A DNA stretch of 64,000 nt from Bacillota bacterium (GTDB lineage Bacteria; Bacillota; Clostridia; Christensenellales; SZUA-584): positions 48,144 to 112,143 of the forward strand of contig JAEYZN010000031.1 in the NCBI GenBank assembly GCA_023428025.1, in the 5' to 3' direction. Of the stretch, positions 49,569 to 57,553 are shown piece by piece (the stretch's first letter is position 1; each line of letters begins with the position of its first letter). The position numbers and the translations under genes are program-made. The notes beneath the pieces are model-generated. The model did not search any database. It was given only the letters and a program-made list of their open reading frames with translations, and was not told where the DNA came from.

Positions 49569-50657
49569 ATGTTAAAAGAGGGGCAAATAAGGATACCGTC
49601 CGGCTGCGCCATCAGCGGTATACTTAACCGGAAGGGCGAGTGTTTTTCCGGTGAGACGATCTTAACGTCCATCGAGCTGATGCACGACCGCAGCAACGGC
49701 CTGGGCGGCGGCTTCGCGGGATACGGCATTTATCCGCAATACAGCGAGCTGTATGCGCTGCATATATTTTACGACAATCTGACGGCGAAAGCCGCGACCG
49801 AGGATTTTATCAACCGGCATTTTGAAGTGGAAAACGCCGGACGCATTCCCACGCGCAAGGTGAAGGGGATCGACAACAGCCCGCTGATCTGGCGGTATTT
49901 CGTGAGCGCACGACAATTTAAGCTGCAAGAATCCGAGCTGGACGAGCAAGAGTACATCGCCCGGTGCGTGTTTAGGATTAACGGAGAATTAGAAGGCGCT
50001 TATGTTTTTTCCTCAGGAAAGAATATGGGCGCTTTTAAAGGTGTGGGATATCCGGAGGATATCGGCCGGTTCTACATGCTGGAGACGTATGACGCGTATC
50101 TGTGGACATCGCACGGGCGGTTCCCGACCAACACGCCCGGCTGGTGGGGCGGCGCGCATCCGTTCACGCTGCTGGACTGGTCCATCGTGCACAACGGCGA
50201 AATTTCGTCTTACGACGCCAACCGGCGCTTCGTGGAGATGTACGGCTACAAGTGCACGCTGATGACCGACACCGAGGTCATCACCTATCTGTTCGATCTG
50301 CTGATCCGCCGTCACGGCCTGTCCATCAGGCAGGCGGTGGATGTGGTGGCCGCGCCGTTCTGGCGTGAGATCGAGCTGATGGACGAAGAAGACAGAAAGA
50401 AATTTGAAGCGATAAGAGCTGTCTACGGCTCCGCGCTGATCAACGGGCCGTTCTCGATCATTCTGGGATTCGAGGGCGGCATGCTGGCACTGAATGACCG
50501 CATCAAGCTGCGGCCGTTGGTGGCGGCGGAAAAAGGCGACAACCTGTATGTGGCCAGCGAGGAGGCGGCGATCCGCATCATTTGCCCCTCGCCCGACAGG
50601 GTATGGTCGCCACAGGGCGGAGAACCGATCATTGGACTGGTGGAGGGGAATCGATGA
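49569..50657 (+). CDS. Glutamate synthase, glutamine amidotransferase subunit (split type)
   Basis: 362 residues, class II glutamine amidotransferase domain. The nucleophile is Cys13 in IPSGCAISGILNRKG, so a 12-residue leader must be removed to expose it, as in GltB. RSNGLGGGFAGYGIYP is the R-x-x-G binding loop, SHGRFPTNTPGWWGGAHPFT and VHNGEISSYDANR are the glutamine site. It makes ammonia from glutamine for the synthase encoded next, with which it overlaps by four bases (ATGA). First gene of the five-gene operon, 60 bases after the leader terminator. Confidence 0.92.
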   Translation: MLKEGQIRIPSGCAISGILNRKGECFSGETILTSIELMHDRSNGLGGGFAGYGIYPQYSELYALHIFYDNLTAKAATEDFINRHFEVENAGRIPTRKVKGIDNSPLIWRYFVSARQFKLQESELDEQEYIARCVFRINGELEGAYVFSSGKNMGAFKGVGYPEDIGRFYMLETYDAYLWTSHGRFPTNTPGWWGGAHPFTLLDWSIVHNGEISSYDANRRFVEMYGYKCTLMTDTEVITYLFDLLIRRHGLSIRQAVDVVAAPFWREIELMDEEDRKKFEAIRAVYGSALINGPFSIILGFEGGMLALNDRIKLRPLVAAEKGDNLYVASEEAAIRIICPSPDRVWSPQGGEPIIGLVEGNR

Positions 50658-52159
50658 GCTTGCAACTGGGCTGGCCGGATTATCTGGTCGAGAGAGACGA
50701 AAACAGATGTATACAGTGCGAGGTGTGCGCCAAGCAGTGCGCCAACGAAGTGCACAAGCTGGACCCGGATACGGGAAAGATGGTCGCGGACGAGATGAAG
50801 TGCGTGGACTGCCACCGCTGTGTGGCGATGTGCCCCACGCGCGCGCTTAAAATTCGGGTAAACGATCTTGATTTCAAGCCGAACGCCAACTGGACGGCGG
50901 GCGCGATCAAGGAGATATACAAGCAGGCGGCGACAGGCTCCGTGCTGCTGACGGGCATGGGCACGCCGAAGCCGTATCCCGTATACTGGGATAAGATGCT
51001 GATCAACGCGTCGCAGGTGACCAACCCGTCCATCGACCCGCTGCGCGAACCGATGGAGACCAGCGTGACGCTGGGCCGCAAACCGGAGAAACTGGAGTTC
51101 GACAAGGACGGCACGCTGAAGACCAAAATGCCGCCGCAGGTGAAGCTGAACGTACCGGTGATGTTCTCCGCGATGAGCTTCGGTTCCATCTCGCGCAACG
51201 CGCACGAGGCGCTGGCAAGGGCGGCGACGGAGTTGGGCATCCTGTATAACACGGGCGAGGGCGGCCTCGCGCAGGAATTCTATCAATACGGTCCCAACAC
51301 CATCGTGCAGGTGGCGTCCGGGCGGTTTGGCGTGCATCCGGGGTATTTGAACGCGGGCGCGATTCTGGAGATCAAGATCGGCCAGGGCGCAAAGCCCGGC
51401 ATCGGCGGCCATCTGCCGGGCGAGAAGGTGGGCGAAGCGGTGTCCAGTGCGCGCATGATCCCGCAGGGGAGCGACGCGATTTCGCCGGCGCCGCACCACG
51501 ATATCTATTCCATCGAGGACCTGCGGCAGCTGATCTACTCGCTGAAAGAGGCGACGAACTATACAAAACCGGTGTCCGTGAAGATCGCGGCGGTGCATAA
51601 CGCGCCCGCGATCGCGTCCGGCATCGCCCGGGCGGGCGCGGACATCATCACGATAGACGGCTTTCGGGGCGGCACGGGCGCGGCGCCGCAGCGCGTGCGC
51701 GACAACGTGGGCATCCCGGTGGAGCTGGCGCTGGCCGCGGTGGACCAGCGGCTGCGCGAGGAGAGCATCCGCAACGACGTGTCCCTGGTGGTGGCGGGCA
51801 GCATCCGCAACAGCGCGGACATCGTGAAGGCCATCGCTCTCGGCGCGGACGCGTGCTACATCGCATCTTCGGCGCTGATCGCGATGGGCTGCCACATGTG
51901 CCAGAACTGCTATTCCGGCAAGTGCAACTGGGGCATCGCGACGCAGCGTGACGATCTGGTGAAGCGGCTGAATCCGGACATCGCGACACAGCGGCTGGTG
52001 AACCTGGTCTCCGCATGGAAGCATGAGATAGAGGAAATGCTGGGCGGCATGGGCATCAACGCCATCGAGAGCCTGCGGGGCAACCGCCTGATGCTGCGCG
52101 GCATCGGCCTGACGCAGAAGGAGCTGGACATTCTCGGCATCATGCACGCCGGAGAGTAG
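50654..52159 (+). CDS. Glutamate synthase FMN/FeS core subunit (archaeal type)
   Basis: 501 residues from ATG 50654. The N-terminal 80 residues are a two-cluster ferredoxin (CIQCEVCAKQC and CVDCHRCVAMCP). The rest is the Glu_synthase FMN barrel: FSAMSFGSISRNAHEALARA, GGEGGLAQEFY-like GEGGLAQE, GHLPGEKVGE, and near the end CHMCQNCYSGKCNWGIATQ, the 3Fe-4S ligands. It joins ammonia to 2-oxoglutarate and reduces the imine to glutamate. Ferredoxin fusion and separate amidotransferase and GXGXG subunits are the archaeal/clostridial arrangement. A 324-base structured gap separates it from the next gene. Confidence 0.95.
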   Translation: MSLQLGWPDYLVERDENRCIQCEVCAKQCANEVHKLDPDTGKMVADEMKCVDCHRCVAMCPTRALKIRVNDLDFKPNANWTAGAIKEIYKQAATGSVLLTGMGTPKPYPVYWDKMLINASQVTNPSIDPLREPMETSVTLGRKPEKLEFDKDGTLKTKMPPQVKLNVPVMFSAMSFGSISRNAHEALARAATELGILYNTGEGGLAQEFYQYGPNTIVQVASGRFGVHPGYLNAGAILEIKIGQGAKPGIGGHLPGEKVGEAVSSARMIPQGSDAISPAPHHDIYSIEDLRQLIYSLKEATNYTKPVSVKIAAVHNAPAIASGIARAGADIITIDGFRGGTGAAPQRVRDNVGIPVELALAAVDQRLREESIRNDVSLVVAGSIRNSADIVKAIALGADACYIASSALIAMGCHMCQNCYSGKCNWGIATQRDDLVKRLNPDIATQRLVNLVSAWKHEIEEMLGGMGINAIESLRGNRLMLRGIGLTQKELDILGIMHAGE

Positions 52160-52161
52160 CG

Positions 52162-52299
52162 GCGCTTTGCGCCTTGGCGAAAAACCTGCAGTTTTTCGCC
52201 AGTTTACCGGTTTTGTGCAGTTCCTTCGCGCAAAAATGCGCTTGAAACTGCATAAAACCACAAAGTGTGGGCTGCGCGGGCAAAGCCCGTCTTGCCCAC
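52162..52299 (+). ncRNA. Four-hairpin intergenic element, copy B
   Basis: Two bases after the synthase stop: GCGCTTTGCGC (52162-52172); GGCGAAAAAC/GTTTTTCGCC (52176-52185, 52191-52200); a 14-bp stem GGTTTTGTGCAGTT/AACTGCATAAAACC (52209-52222, 52246-52259, one G-T) enclosing GCGC/GCGC; and GTGGGC/GCCCAC (52267-52272, 52294-52299) enclosing CGGGC-AAA-GCCCG. Same order as copy A at 36698-36823, with stem sequences changed but paired. Confidence 0.5.
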
Positions 52300-52483
52300 A
52301 AAATTTATTAAGATCGCTTTTTAAAATGCGGAAAATGCCATTCGGCATTTTCCTGATGGGATTCCAAAGGGAGGCGCCCCTTTGGCAGAGGTGCGGGTCC
52401 CCGAAAAGACGAAGGCTTTTTGGGGTGCAGGTTTGGAGGCGGAGCCTCCAAGGTCTTAAAAAGGCTTGGATAGAGGAGTTAGT
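52300..52483 (+). repeat. Run of four further perfect hairpins before the ferredoxin gene
   Basis: GGAAAATGCC/GGCATTTTCC (52330-52353), CCAAAGGG/CCCTTTGG (52364-52385), CCCCGAAAAG/CTTTTTGGGG with loop ACGAAGG-type (52399-52425), and TTGGAGGC/GCCTCCAA (52433-52451). No T-run terminator is present, so the operon may read through. The 52399-52425 hairpin recurs at 55746-55772. Confidence 0.6.
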
Positions 52484-52933
52484 ATGAAGAAGGTTTACGC
52501 GGACGAAAAATGGTGTCTCGCATGCGGGCTGTGCAAGGTGTATTGCCGCACGTCGCACTCGATATCAGGCGATATCATCAAGGCGCACAAGATGGAATAT
52601 CCGCGGCCGGTGGAACGGCTGCATATCGAGACGGGCGACAAGATCAATTTCGCGCTGCAGTGCCGGCATTGCGACGACCCCAAGTGCGTGCAGGGCTGCA
52701 TCACCGGGGCGATGCAAAAGGACCCGGACACGGGGCTGGTGACCAACGAGACGGAGCGTTGCGTGGGCTGCTGGACGAGCGTGCGGGTGTGTCCGTTCGG
52801 CGCGATCGTGCGGGACGAGGGCAAGAAGAAGGTGGCGGCCAAGTGCGACCTGTGCGCGCAGAGCGGCGAGCCGGAATGCGTGAAGCACTGCCCGAACAAC
52901 GCGCTCAAATATGAAGACAGGGGGGAGGAGTAA
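52484..52933 (+). CDS. Four-cluster ferredoxin-like subunit with one missing cysteine
   Basis: 149 residues from ATG 52484 (GAGGAG upstream). Domain of the HycB/CooF/DmsB type with four Cys groups: CLACGLCKVYC, CRHCDDPKCVQGC, CVGCWTSVRVCP and CDLCAQSGEPECVKHCP. In the third group the usual CxxCxxCxxxCP has Ser99 in place of the third Cys (codon AGC for TGC, one base), so that cluster may be 3Fe-4S or absent. It should carry electrons from the FAD subunit encoded next to the synthase. The operon continues five bases later. Confidence 0.88.
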   Translation: MKKVYADEKWCLACGLCKVYCRTSHSISGDIIKAHKMEYPRPVERLHIETGDKINFALQCRHCDDPKCVQGCITGAMQKDPDTGLVTNETERCVGCWTSVRVCPFGAIVRDEGKKKVAAKCDLCAQSGEPECVKHCPNNALKYEDRGEE

Positions 52934-52937
52934 GCGA

Positions 52938-54188
52938 ATGGATTATGTGATTATCGGCAACTCGGCCGCGGCGGTGGGCTGCATCGAAGGGCTGCGCAAG
53001 TGCGACAAGGAAGGCCGCATCACGGTGATCTCCGACGAGACGCATCACGTTTACTCGCGCCCGTTGATATCGTATTATCTGGCGGGCAAGGTGAAGCCGG
53101 AAAACATGGTGTACCGCAAGAAGGATTTTTACGAGAAATATGGCGTGGAGACCAAGTTCGGCAGAAAGGCCAGGGCCATAGACCCCGAAAAAAAGACGGT
53201 AACGCTGGACGGCGGCGAGAGCGTGAAATACGATAAGCTGCTGATCGCGACGGGGTCGTCCCCGTTCGTGCCGCCGACGGAAGGGCTGAAGGACCAGAGC
53301 AACTTCTTTACGTTTTTGAAATACGACGACGCGCTGGGGATCGAGAAGCGGATATCGCCCAAGGCCCATGTGGTCGTGATCGGCGCGGGGCTGATCGGCC
53401 TCAAGGCGGCGGAAGGGCTGGCGCCCGTGTCGGGCAGCGTGCACGTGGTGGAAATGGCGCCGCGCGTGCTGCCGATGATACTGGACGAAGCGGCGGCCGC
53501 GCCGATCCAAAAGCGGCTGGAGGAAAACGGCGTCACGTTCCACCTTGGCATGACGGCGGAAAAGGTGGTCGGCGATAAGAAGATCAAGCAGGTGGTGCTC
53601 AAAGACGGCACGGAGCTGCCGTGCGACGTGCTGGTGATGGGTGTGGGCGTGCGGCCCAACGTGGCCGAAGCCAGAGCGGCGGGCGTGGCGGTGAACCGCG
53701 GCATCGTGGTGGACGATACGATGCGCACCAACGTGCAGGATATCTGGGCGGCGGGCGACGTGACCGAAGGCGTGGACGCGATAACGGGCGAGCGCAAGAT
53801 CATGGCGCTGTGGCCCAACGCGTATGCGCAGGGGCGTGCGGCCGGGTTCGACATGGCGGGCAAAAAGGACGATTTTACCGGCGTGTTCCCGATGAACGCC
53901 GTGGGCTTCTTCGGCCTGTCGGTGATCACCGCGGGCGTGCAGGGCGGCGAGGACACCATTGTGCTGGACAGGTACGACGAGAAGACGGGCGCGTCCAAGC
54001 GCTTCTTCGTGCGGGACGACAAGCTGGTGGGCATGATACTCGTGGGCGATGTGGACCGCGCGGGCATATACACGTATCTTCTGAGCGAGCGCATACCGCT
54101 CTCCGACCTGGACAAAAAGCTGACGGACGACGGCTTCGGGCTGCTGGCCCTGGGATACGACCGGATGAAACAGAGAATTTCTTCATAA
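52938..54188 (+). CDS. FAD/NAD(P)H-dependent oxidoreductase of the glutamate synthase complex
   Basis: 416 residues from ATG 52938 (GGGGAGGAG upstream). FAD Rossmann start MDYVIIGNSAAAVGCIEGLR (G-x-G/S-x-x-A), TGSSPFVPPTEGL, the NAD(P) fold VVVIGAGLIGLKAAEGLAPV (GxGxxG) and the second FAD motif DIWAAGDVTEG. This is the pyridine-nucleotide:disulfide family without the redox disulfide, like NADH-rubredoxin or nitrite reductase small oxidoreductases. It should bring electrons from NAD(P)H to the ferredoxin subunit. C-terminal 100 residues form the dimer/partner domain. Not GltD itself, which is larger and has its own clusters. Confidence 0.9.
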   Translation: MDYVIIGNSAAAVGCIEGLRKCDKEGRITVISDETHHVYSRPLISYYLAGKVKPENMVYRKKDFYEKYGVETKFGRKARAIDPEKKTVTLDGGESVKYDKLLIATGSSPFVPPTEGLKDQSNFFTFLKYDDALGIEKRISPKAHVVVIGAGLIGLKAAEGLAPVSGSVHVVEMAPRVLPMILDEAAAAPIQKRLEENGVTFHLGMTAEKVVGDKKIKQVVLKDGTELPCDVLVMGVGVRPNVAEARAAGVAVNRGIVVDDTMRTNVQDIWAAGDVTEGVDAITGERKIMALWPNAYAQGRAAGFDMAGKKDDFTGVFPMNAVGFFGLSVITAGVQGGEDTIVLDRYDEKTGASKRFFVRDDKLVGMILVGDVDRAGIYTYLLSERIPLSDLDKKLTDDGFGLLALGYDRMKQRISS

Positions 54189-54206
54189 GCAAAGGGGAAC
54201 CTCAAG

Positions 54207-54941
54207 ATGGAATTGACGGCAGGGAAGCTGTATTACAGCGAACTGAATGAAAAGATAAAGGAGCTGGCCCAGGCGCCGGGCGAGATCACGGTGCGCGAGG
54301 TGTACGGCCACCGGTATATTGGCTGCGGCCTCAAAAGCCATACCAAGCTGACTGTGCACGGCACGCTGGGCAACGATTCGGCGTGCTACATGGACGGCTC
54401 CACGCTGGAGGTGTTCGGCAACGCGCAGGACGGCATCGCCAACACGATGAACGACGGCAAGCTGATCATCCACGGCAACTGCGGCGATATCATGGGCTAC
54501 GCGATGCGCGGCGGCGATATCTATATACAGGGCTACGCGGGCTACCGCGCCGGCATCCACATGAAGGAGTACATGGACAAGATACCCAAGGTGGTCATCG
54601 GCACCAAGGCGGGCGACTTCCTCGGCGAATACATGGCGGGCGGACGCGTGGTGGTGCTGGGGCTGGGCCTTGAAGAGGGCGAGAAAGCGGCGGGCAAGTT
54701 CTTCGGCACCGGCATGCACGGCGGGAAGATGTTCATCCGCGGCGAGGTGACCGAGGCGCTGATGGGCCGCGAGATCGCGCAGGCGGAGCTGGACGACGAA
54801 GACAAAGCGTTCCTGCAAAAGACGCTGGACGAATACGCCGCGTATTTCGGCGTGGACGTATCCGGCATCAGCGTGGACGAATTCAGGAAGTACCAGCCGA
54901 AAAGCAAGCGCCCGTACGGCAACATGTACGTGGGCAACTAA
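54207..54941 (+). CDS. Glutamate synthase GXGXG (C-terminal GltB-like) subunit
   Basis: 244 residues. The right-handed beta-helix of the GltB C-terminal domain is seen as repeated segments: YGHRYIGCGL, KLTVHGTLGNDSACYMDG, LEVFGNAQDGIANTMNDG, LIIHGNCGDIMGYAMRGG, IYIQGYAGYRAGIHM, VVIGTKAGDFLGEYMAGG and FFGTGMHGG, with G-x-x-x-G spacing. In fused GltB this domain packs against the synthase barrel. Encoded last in the operon, 18 bases after the oxidoreductase. A terminator follows. Confidence 0.95.
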   Translation: MELTAGKLYYSELNEKIKELAQAPGEITVREVYGHRYIGCGLKSHTKLTVHGTLGNDSACYMDGSTLEVFGNAQDGIANTMNDGKLIIHGNCGDIMGYAMRGGDIYIQGYAGYRAGIHMKEYMDKIPKVVIGTKAGDFLGEYMAGGRVVVLGLGLEEGEKAAGKFFGTGMHGGKMFIRGEVTEALMGREIAQAELDDEDKAFLQKTLDEYAAYFGVDVSGISVDEFRKYQPKSKRPYGNMYVGN

Positions 54942-54954
54942 CAACGGGGATTGG

Positions 54955-54982
54955 CCGTCGCAACAACAGCGGCGGCTTTTTT
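54955..54982 (+). terminator. Terminator of the glt operon
   Basis: A GC-rich hairpin (GCCGTC with GGCGGC, one G-T pair) is followed by TTTTTT, 15 bases after the last glt stop. Confidence 0.7.
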
Positions 54983-55005
54983 GTATGCTTCGGCTGCCGT
55001 TTTTA

Positions 55006-55014
55006 TGATATAAT
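55006..55014 (+). promoter_or_regulatory. Extended -10 promoter of thymidine kinase
   Basis: TGATATAAT (55006-55014) is an extended -10; no good -35 is seen at the expected distance. Confidence 0.5.
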
Positions 55015-55055
55015 ATCCGGCAGAATAATGATGCAGGGGCGGGAGGACACGAAGC

Positions 55056-55643
55056 ATGGCGAAACTGTATTTCCGGCATGGCGCGATGGGCAGCAGCAAA
55101 ACGGCGAACCTTTTGATGGTGGACTATAATTACATGGAGCGCAACCAGAAGGCGCTGGTGTTAAAGCCGCGTGTGGACGACCGTTACGGAAAGAGTATCG
55201 TCATGTCGCGGATGGGGATCAACAAGGAATGCCTGTTCGTGGAGGATTTCGTACGGATGAGCGACGACGAGATCAAAGCCTACGACTGCATACTGGTGGA
55301 CGAGGCGCAGTTCGTATCCAAATCGGATGTGGAGTTTTTTACCTATGTGGTGGACGAGCTGAACGTTCCGGTGATCTGCTACGGCCTGCGGACGGACTTT
55401 CAGCGCAACCTGTTTGAGGGCAGCATGTGGCTGCTGGCGTGGGCCGACACCATCGAGGAGATCAAGACGATCTGCTGGTGCGGCAAAAAGGCGATATGCA
55501 ACGCGCGGCTGGACGGCAACGGGCACATCATCCGCGACGGCGCGCAGGTGGTGATGGGCGGCACGGGCAAATATGTGGCGCTGTGCCGCAAGCACCATAA
55601 GTCCGGCGAGACGGGCAACCTGCCCGCGCTGCCGGAGGACTGA
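55056..55643 (+). CDS. tdk: Thymidine kinase
   Basis: 195 residues; GGGAGG precedes ATG 55056. P-loop GAMGSSKT at residues 9-16, Walker B-like LVDEAQFVS near 85-93, the lasso-type zinc site CWCGKKAICN with later CRKHHKSG. It phosphorylates thymidine for salvage. Length and order match type II bacterial thymidine kinase. It has its own promoter, and the region after it holds hairpins but no obvious T-run terminator. Confidence 0.95.
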   Translation: MAKLYFRHGAMGSSKTANLLMVDYNYMERNQKALVLKPRVDDRYGKSIVMSRMGINKECLFVEDFVRMSDDEIKAYDCILVDEAQFVSKSDVEFFTYVVDELNVPVICYGLRTDFQRNLFEGSMWLLAWADTIEEIKTICWCGKKAICNARLDGNGHIIRDGAQVVMGGTGKYVALCRKHHKSGETGNLPALPED

Positions 55644-55745
55644 TGCCCGGTTGGGCTGCCGACGGACGGAGCGGAACAGACGCCGGCTGGATTTTGTAAG
55701 GCGCGGGCGATGCGTCTCTCTTTCAGTCGCCTTTGGCGCCGGGGG

Positions 55746-55772
55746 CACCAAAAAGACGAAGGCTTTTGGGTG
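55746..55772 (+). repeat. Hairpin repeat with conserved AAAAGACGAAGGCTTTT core
   Basis: CACCAAAAAG...CTTTTGGGTG (55746-55772). The core matches the hairpin at 52399-52425, whose outer stem is CCCC/GGGG instead of CACC/GGTG, so pairing is kept while the bases differ. The rest of 55644-55913 has no gene. Confidence 0.55.
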
Positions 55773-55913
55773 ATGGGTATAGCGCCCCCCTCTGAGGGAG
55801 CCAAAATAGCGAGTTGAGGAACGGTTTCTTTTTTTTATTAGCAGAAAGAAGGGAAACCGGGCGGTTGATTTTTGAACGGTGGGCACTGGAGGCAATCTGT
55901 CCGCACCGCCGGA

Positions 55914-56159
55914 TTAATATCCCCGCGGCTTGTGCAGCTCGTACTGTGCGCGGTCCAGGTCATCCTTGTGGACGTAGACGTAGTACATGCTGGAAAGCAG
56001 AGGGTTGCCGCTGCGGTAACCGCGTGCGCCCGAAGCGCTGTGGTTGACGGAACGGAGAATGTAGCGGATGCCGGCGGCGGACAGCGTATCGCGCACGCGG
56101 GCGAGCCCGCCGATGTCGAAACCGGCAAACACTTCCTTTCGGTTCCAGAATGTGATCAT
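55914..56159 (-). CDS. Small DUF2007-like protein, paralogue 1
   Basis: 81 residues from ATG 56159 (AGGAGG six bases upstream). ITFWNRKEVFAGFDIGGLAR, then VRDTLSAAGIRYILRSVNHS and YYVYVHKDDLDRAQYELHKP. The pattern (strand, helix, V.VH-x-D-x-x-A) looks like the small putative signal-transducing DUF2007-type ferredoxin-like fold, but I cannot name the family with certainty. It is clearly a paralogue of the next gene. They are ten bases apart and co-directional. Confidence 0.7.
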   Translation of the reverse strand: MITFWNRKEVFAGFDIGGLARVRDTLSAAGIRYILRSVNHSASGARGYRSGNPLLSSMYYVYVHKDDLDRAQYELHKPRGY

Positions 56160-56169
56160 GGCAGGCCTC

Positions 56170-56415
56170 CTATCGTATGGGGGAGATGCGGAGCGCCTCA
56201 CGCGCCCGGTCCAGATCGTCCTTGTGCACATAGACGTAGTTCAGCGCCGCGAACGCGGAGTTCTCACCGAAAGATCCCATGCGGCTGCGCAGCGTGTGGC
56301 CGCCGGAACGCTGGAGGTAGGGGATGCCAGCGGCGGACAGCGCGTCGCGGACACGGGAGAGCTGATCGATGTCGAACCCCATGAACACTTCCCTGCGGTG
56401 CCAGAACGGTATCAT
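56170..56415 (-). CDS. Small DUF2007-like protein, paralogue 2
   Basis: 81 residues from ATG 56415 (AGGGG nine bases upstream; ATG 56421 is too close). IPFWHRREVFMGFDIDQLSR, VRDALSAAGIPYLQRSGGHT and NYVYVHKDDLDRAREALRIS. About half the positions match the neighbouring paralogue, including V.VHKDDLDRA. Their shared N-terminus F-W-x-R-x-E-V-F-x-G-F-D suggests a duplicated single-domain fold. Function unknown; possibly an oligomeric ligand sensor. Confidence 0.7.
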   Translation of the reverse strand: MIPFWHRREVFMGFDIDQLSRVRDALSAAGIPYLQRSGGHTLRSRMGSFGENSAFAALNYVYVHKDDLDRAREALRISPIR

Positions 56416-56436
56416 ACGCATCAACCCCTTTTGTGT

Positions 56437-57216
56437 TTATAAGCTGATTTCGCCCCGAAGGTAGCACACGGCGGTGCCGCCGATCTTGACGCGCGCACCG
56501 CCGTCTTCGCAGAGGAGCGTGCCGCCGCGCGCTGAGAGCTGACGGGCCGTCATCTGCTGCTTGCCGAGGCGCTCGCTCCAGAACGGGATCAGCGTGCAGT
56601 GGGACGAGCCGGTGACCGGGTCCTCCGGGATGCCCGCGCCCGGTGCGAAGAAGCGCGAGACAAAATCACAATCGGAACCCTGCGCGGTCACGATGATCGC
56701 AAACACATTGCCGATCTGCCGGAGCAGCGTAAAATCCGGCCGGAGGTTCCGCACGGCGTCCTCGTCCTCCAGCCGCACCAGCAGGTCGCGCGACATGTGC
56801 GCTTCCATCACGGGTGCGCCCAGCGCCTGCTCCAGCAACGCGGGGACGTCGCAGGGGACGGGCGCGCGGCTGGGGAAGTCCATCGTGAACACGTCGCCGT
56901 TTTTGGACACGGTGAGCGTGCCGCTCTGGGTATGGAAATCCACGGTGTCCGCCACGGCCTTCACTTCGTTCATCAGCACGAACGCGCCGGCGAGCGTGGC
57001 GTGGCCGCACAGGTCGATCTCCACCTCGGGCGTGAACCAGCGCAGGCCGTACGCGCCGTTGTCCTCCCGCACCAGAAAAGCCGTTTCCGCGAGGTTGTTC
57101 TCCATCGCGATGCTCTGCATCACGGCGTCGTCCGGCCAGGCGGGGAGCAGGCACACGCCCGCGGGGTTGCCGCCGAACAGCTTGTCTGCGAACACGTCGA
57201 TGACGAAGTATTTCAT
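56437..57216 (-). CDS. PhzF family isomerase
   Basis: 259 residues. FVIDVFADKLFGGNPAGVCL is the family start; NNLAETAFLV contains the catalytic Glu (near residue 45); FTPEVEIDLCGHATLAGAFV and IPEDPVTGSSHCTLIPFW are the other motifs. Members isomerise or hydrolyse diverse small molecules, often by proton transfer from the Glu, as in phenazine synthesis. A role in secondary metabolism cannot be inferred from the neighbours. Upstream 140 bases are free of genes. Confidence 0.92.
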   Translation of the reverse strand: MKYFVIDVFADKLFGGNPAGVCLLPAWPDDAVMQSIAMENNLAETAFLVREDNGAYGLRWFTPEVEIDLCGHATLAGAFVLMNEVKAVADTVDFHTQSGTLTVSKNGDVFTMDFPSRAPVPCDVPALLEQALGAPVMEAHMSRDLLVRLEDEDAVRNLRPDFTLLRQIGNVFAIIVTAQGSDCDFVSRFFAPGAGIPEDPVTGSSHCTLIPFWSERLGKQQMTARQLSARGGTLLCEDGGARVKIGGTAVCYLRGEISL

Positions 57217-57358
57217 TGCTTTGGTCCTCCTCTTCGGGACGGGATTTCTAAGACCGTGGAGGCGCCGCCTCTATAATTGCGGTGAAGATCATTGCGCTTT
57301 TCATTATACGTGCCTTGGGGCTATCAGTCAAAAGCAAGAGCCGTTTAGGCCACGATAT

Positions 57359-57550
57359 TCATTCCCAGAACAGCTCGTCCAGCGTTTTGCCCAGTGCCTT
57401 GCAGATGGCGATGCACAGCCTGATCGTGGGGTTGTAGTCGCCCATTTCGATCGCGTTGATGGTCTGGCGGGAGATGCCCACAAGGTTGGCCAGTTCCTGT
57501 TGAGACATGTCCCGCGCGGCCCGGGCGGATTTCAGCCTGAGGTTCTTCAT
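57359..57550 (-). CDS. Xre-family regulator (YgzD-like)
   Basis: 63 residues: MKNLRLKSARAARDMSQQEL, ANLVGISRQTINAIEMGDYN and PTIRLCIAICKALGKTLDEL then FWE. This is the compact HTH of the YgzD/HTH_3 kind with the typical N-P-T/S-L motif and ending D-E-L-F-W. It lies three bases after the stop of a membrane protein gene, a common pairing in Firmicutes in which the regulator controls the membrane protein gene. The -35 box of that operon lies inside a palindrome that could be its operator. Confidence 0.92.
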   Translation of the reverse strand: MKNLRLKSARAARDMSQQELANLVGISRQTINAIEMGDYNPTIRLCIAICKALGKTLDELFWE

Positions 57551-57553
57551 GGC

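Noticed and set aside
50423..52558. 711-residue minus-strand open frame
   Set aside because: It runs antisense to the glutamate synthase genes, is His/Arg/Leu-rich as expected for a mirror of high-GC coding DNA, and has no ribosome site.
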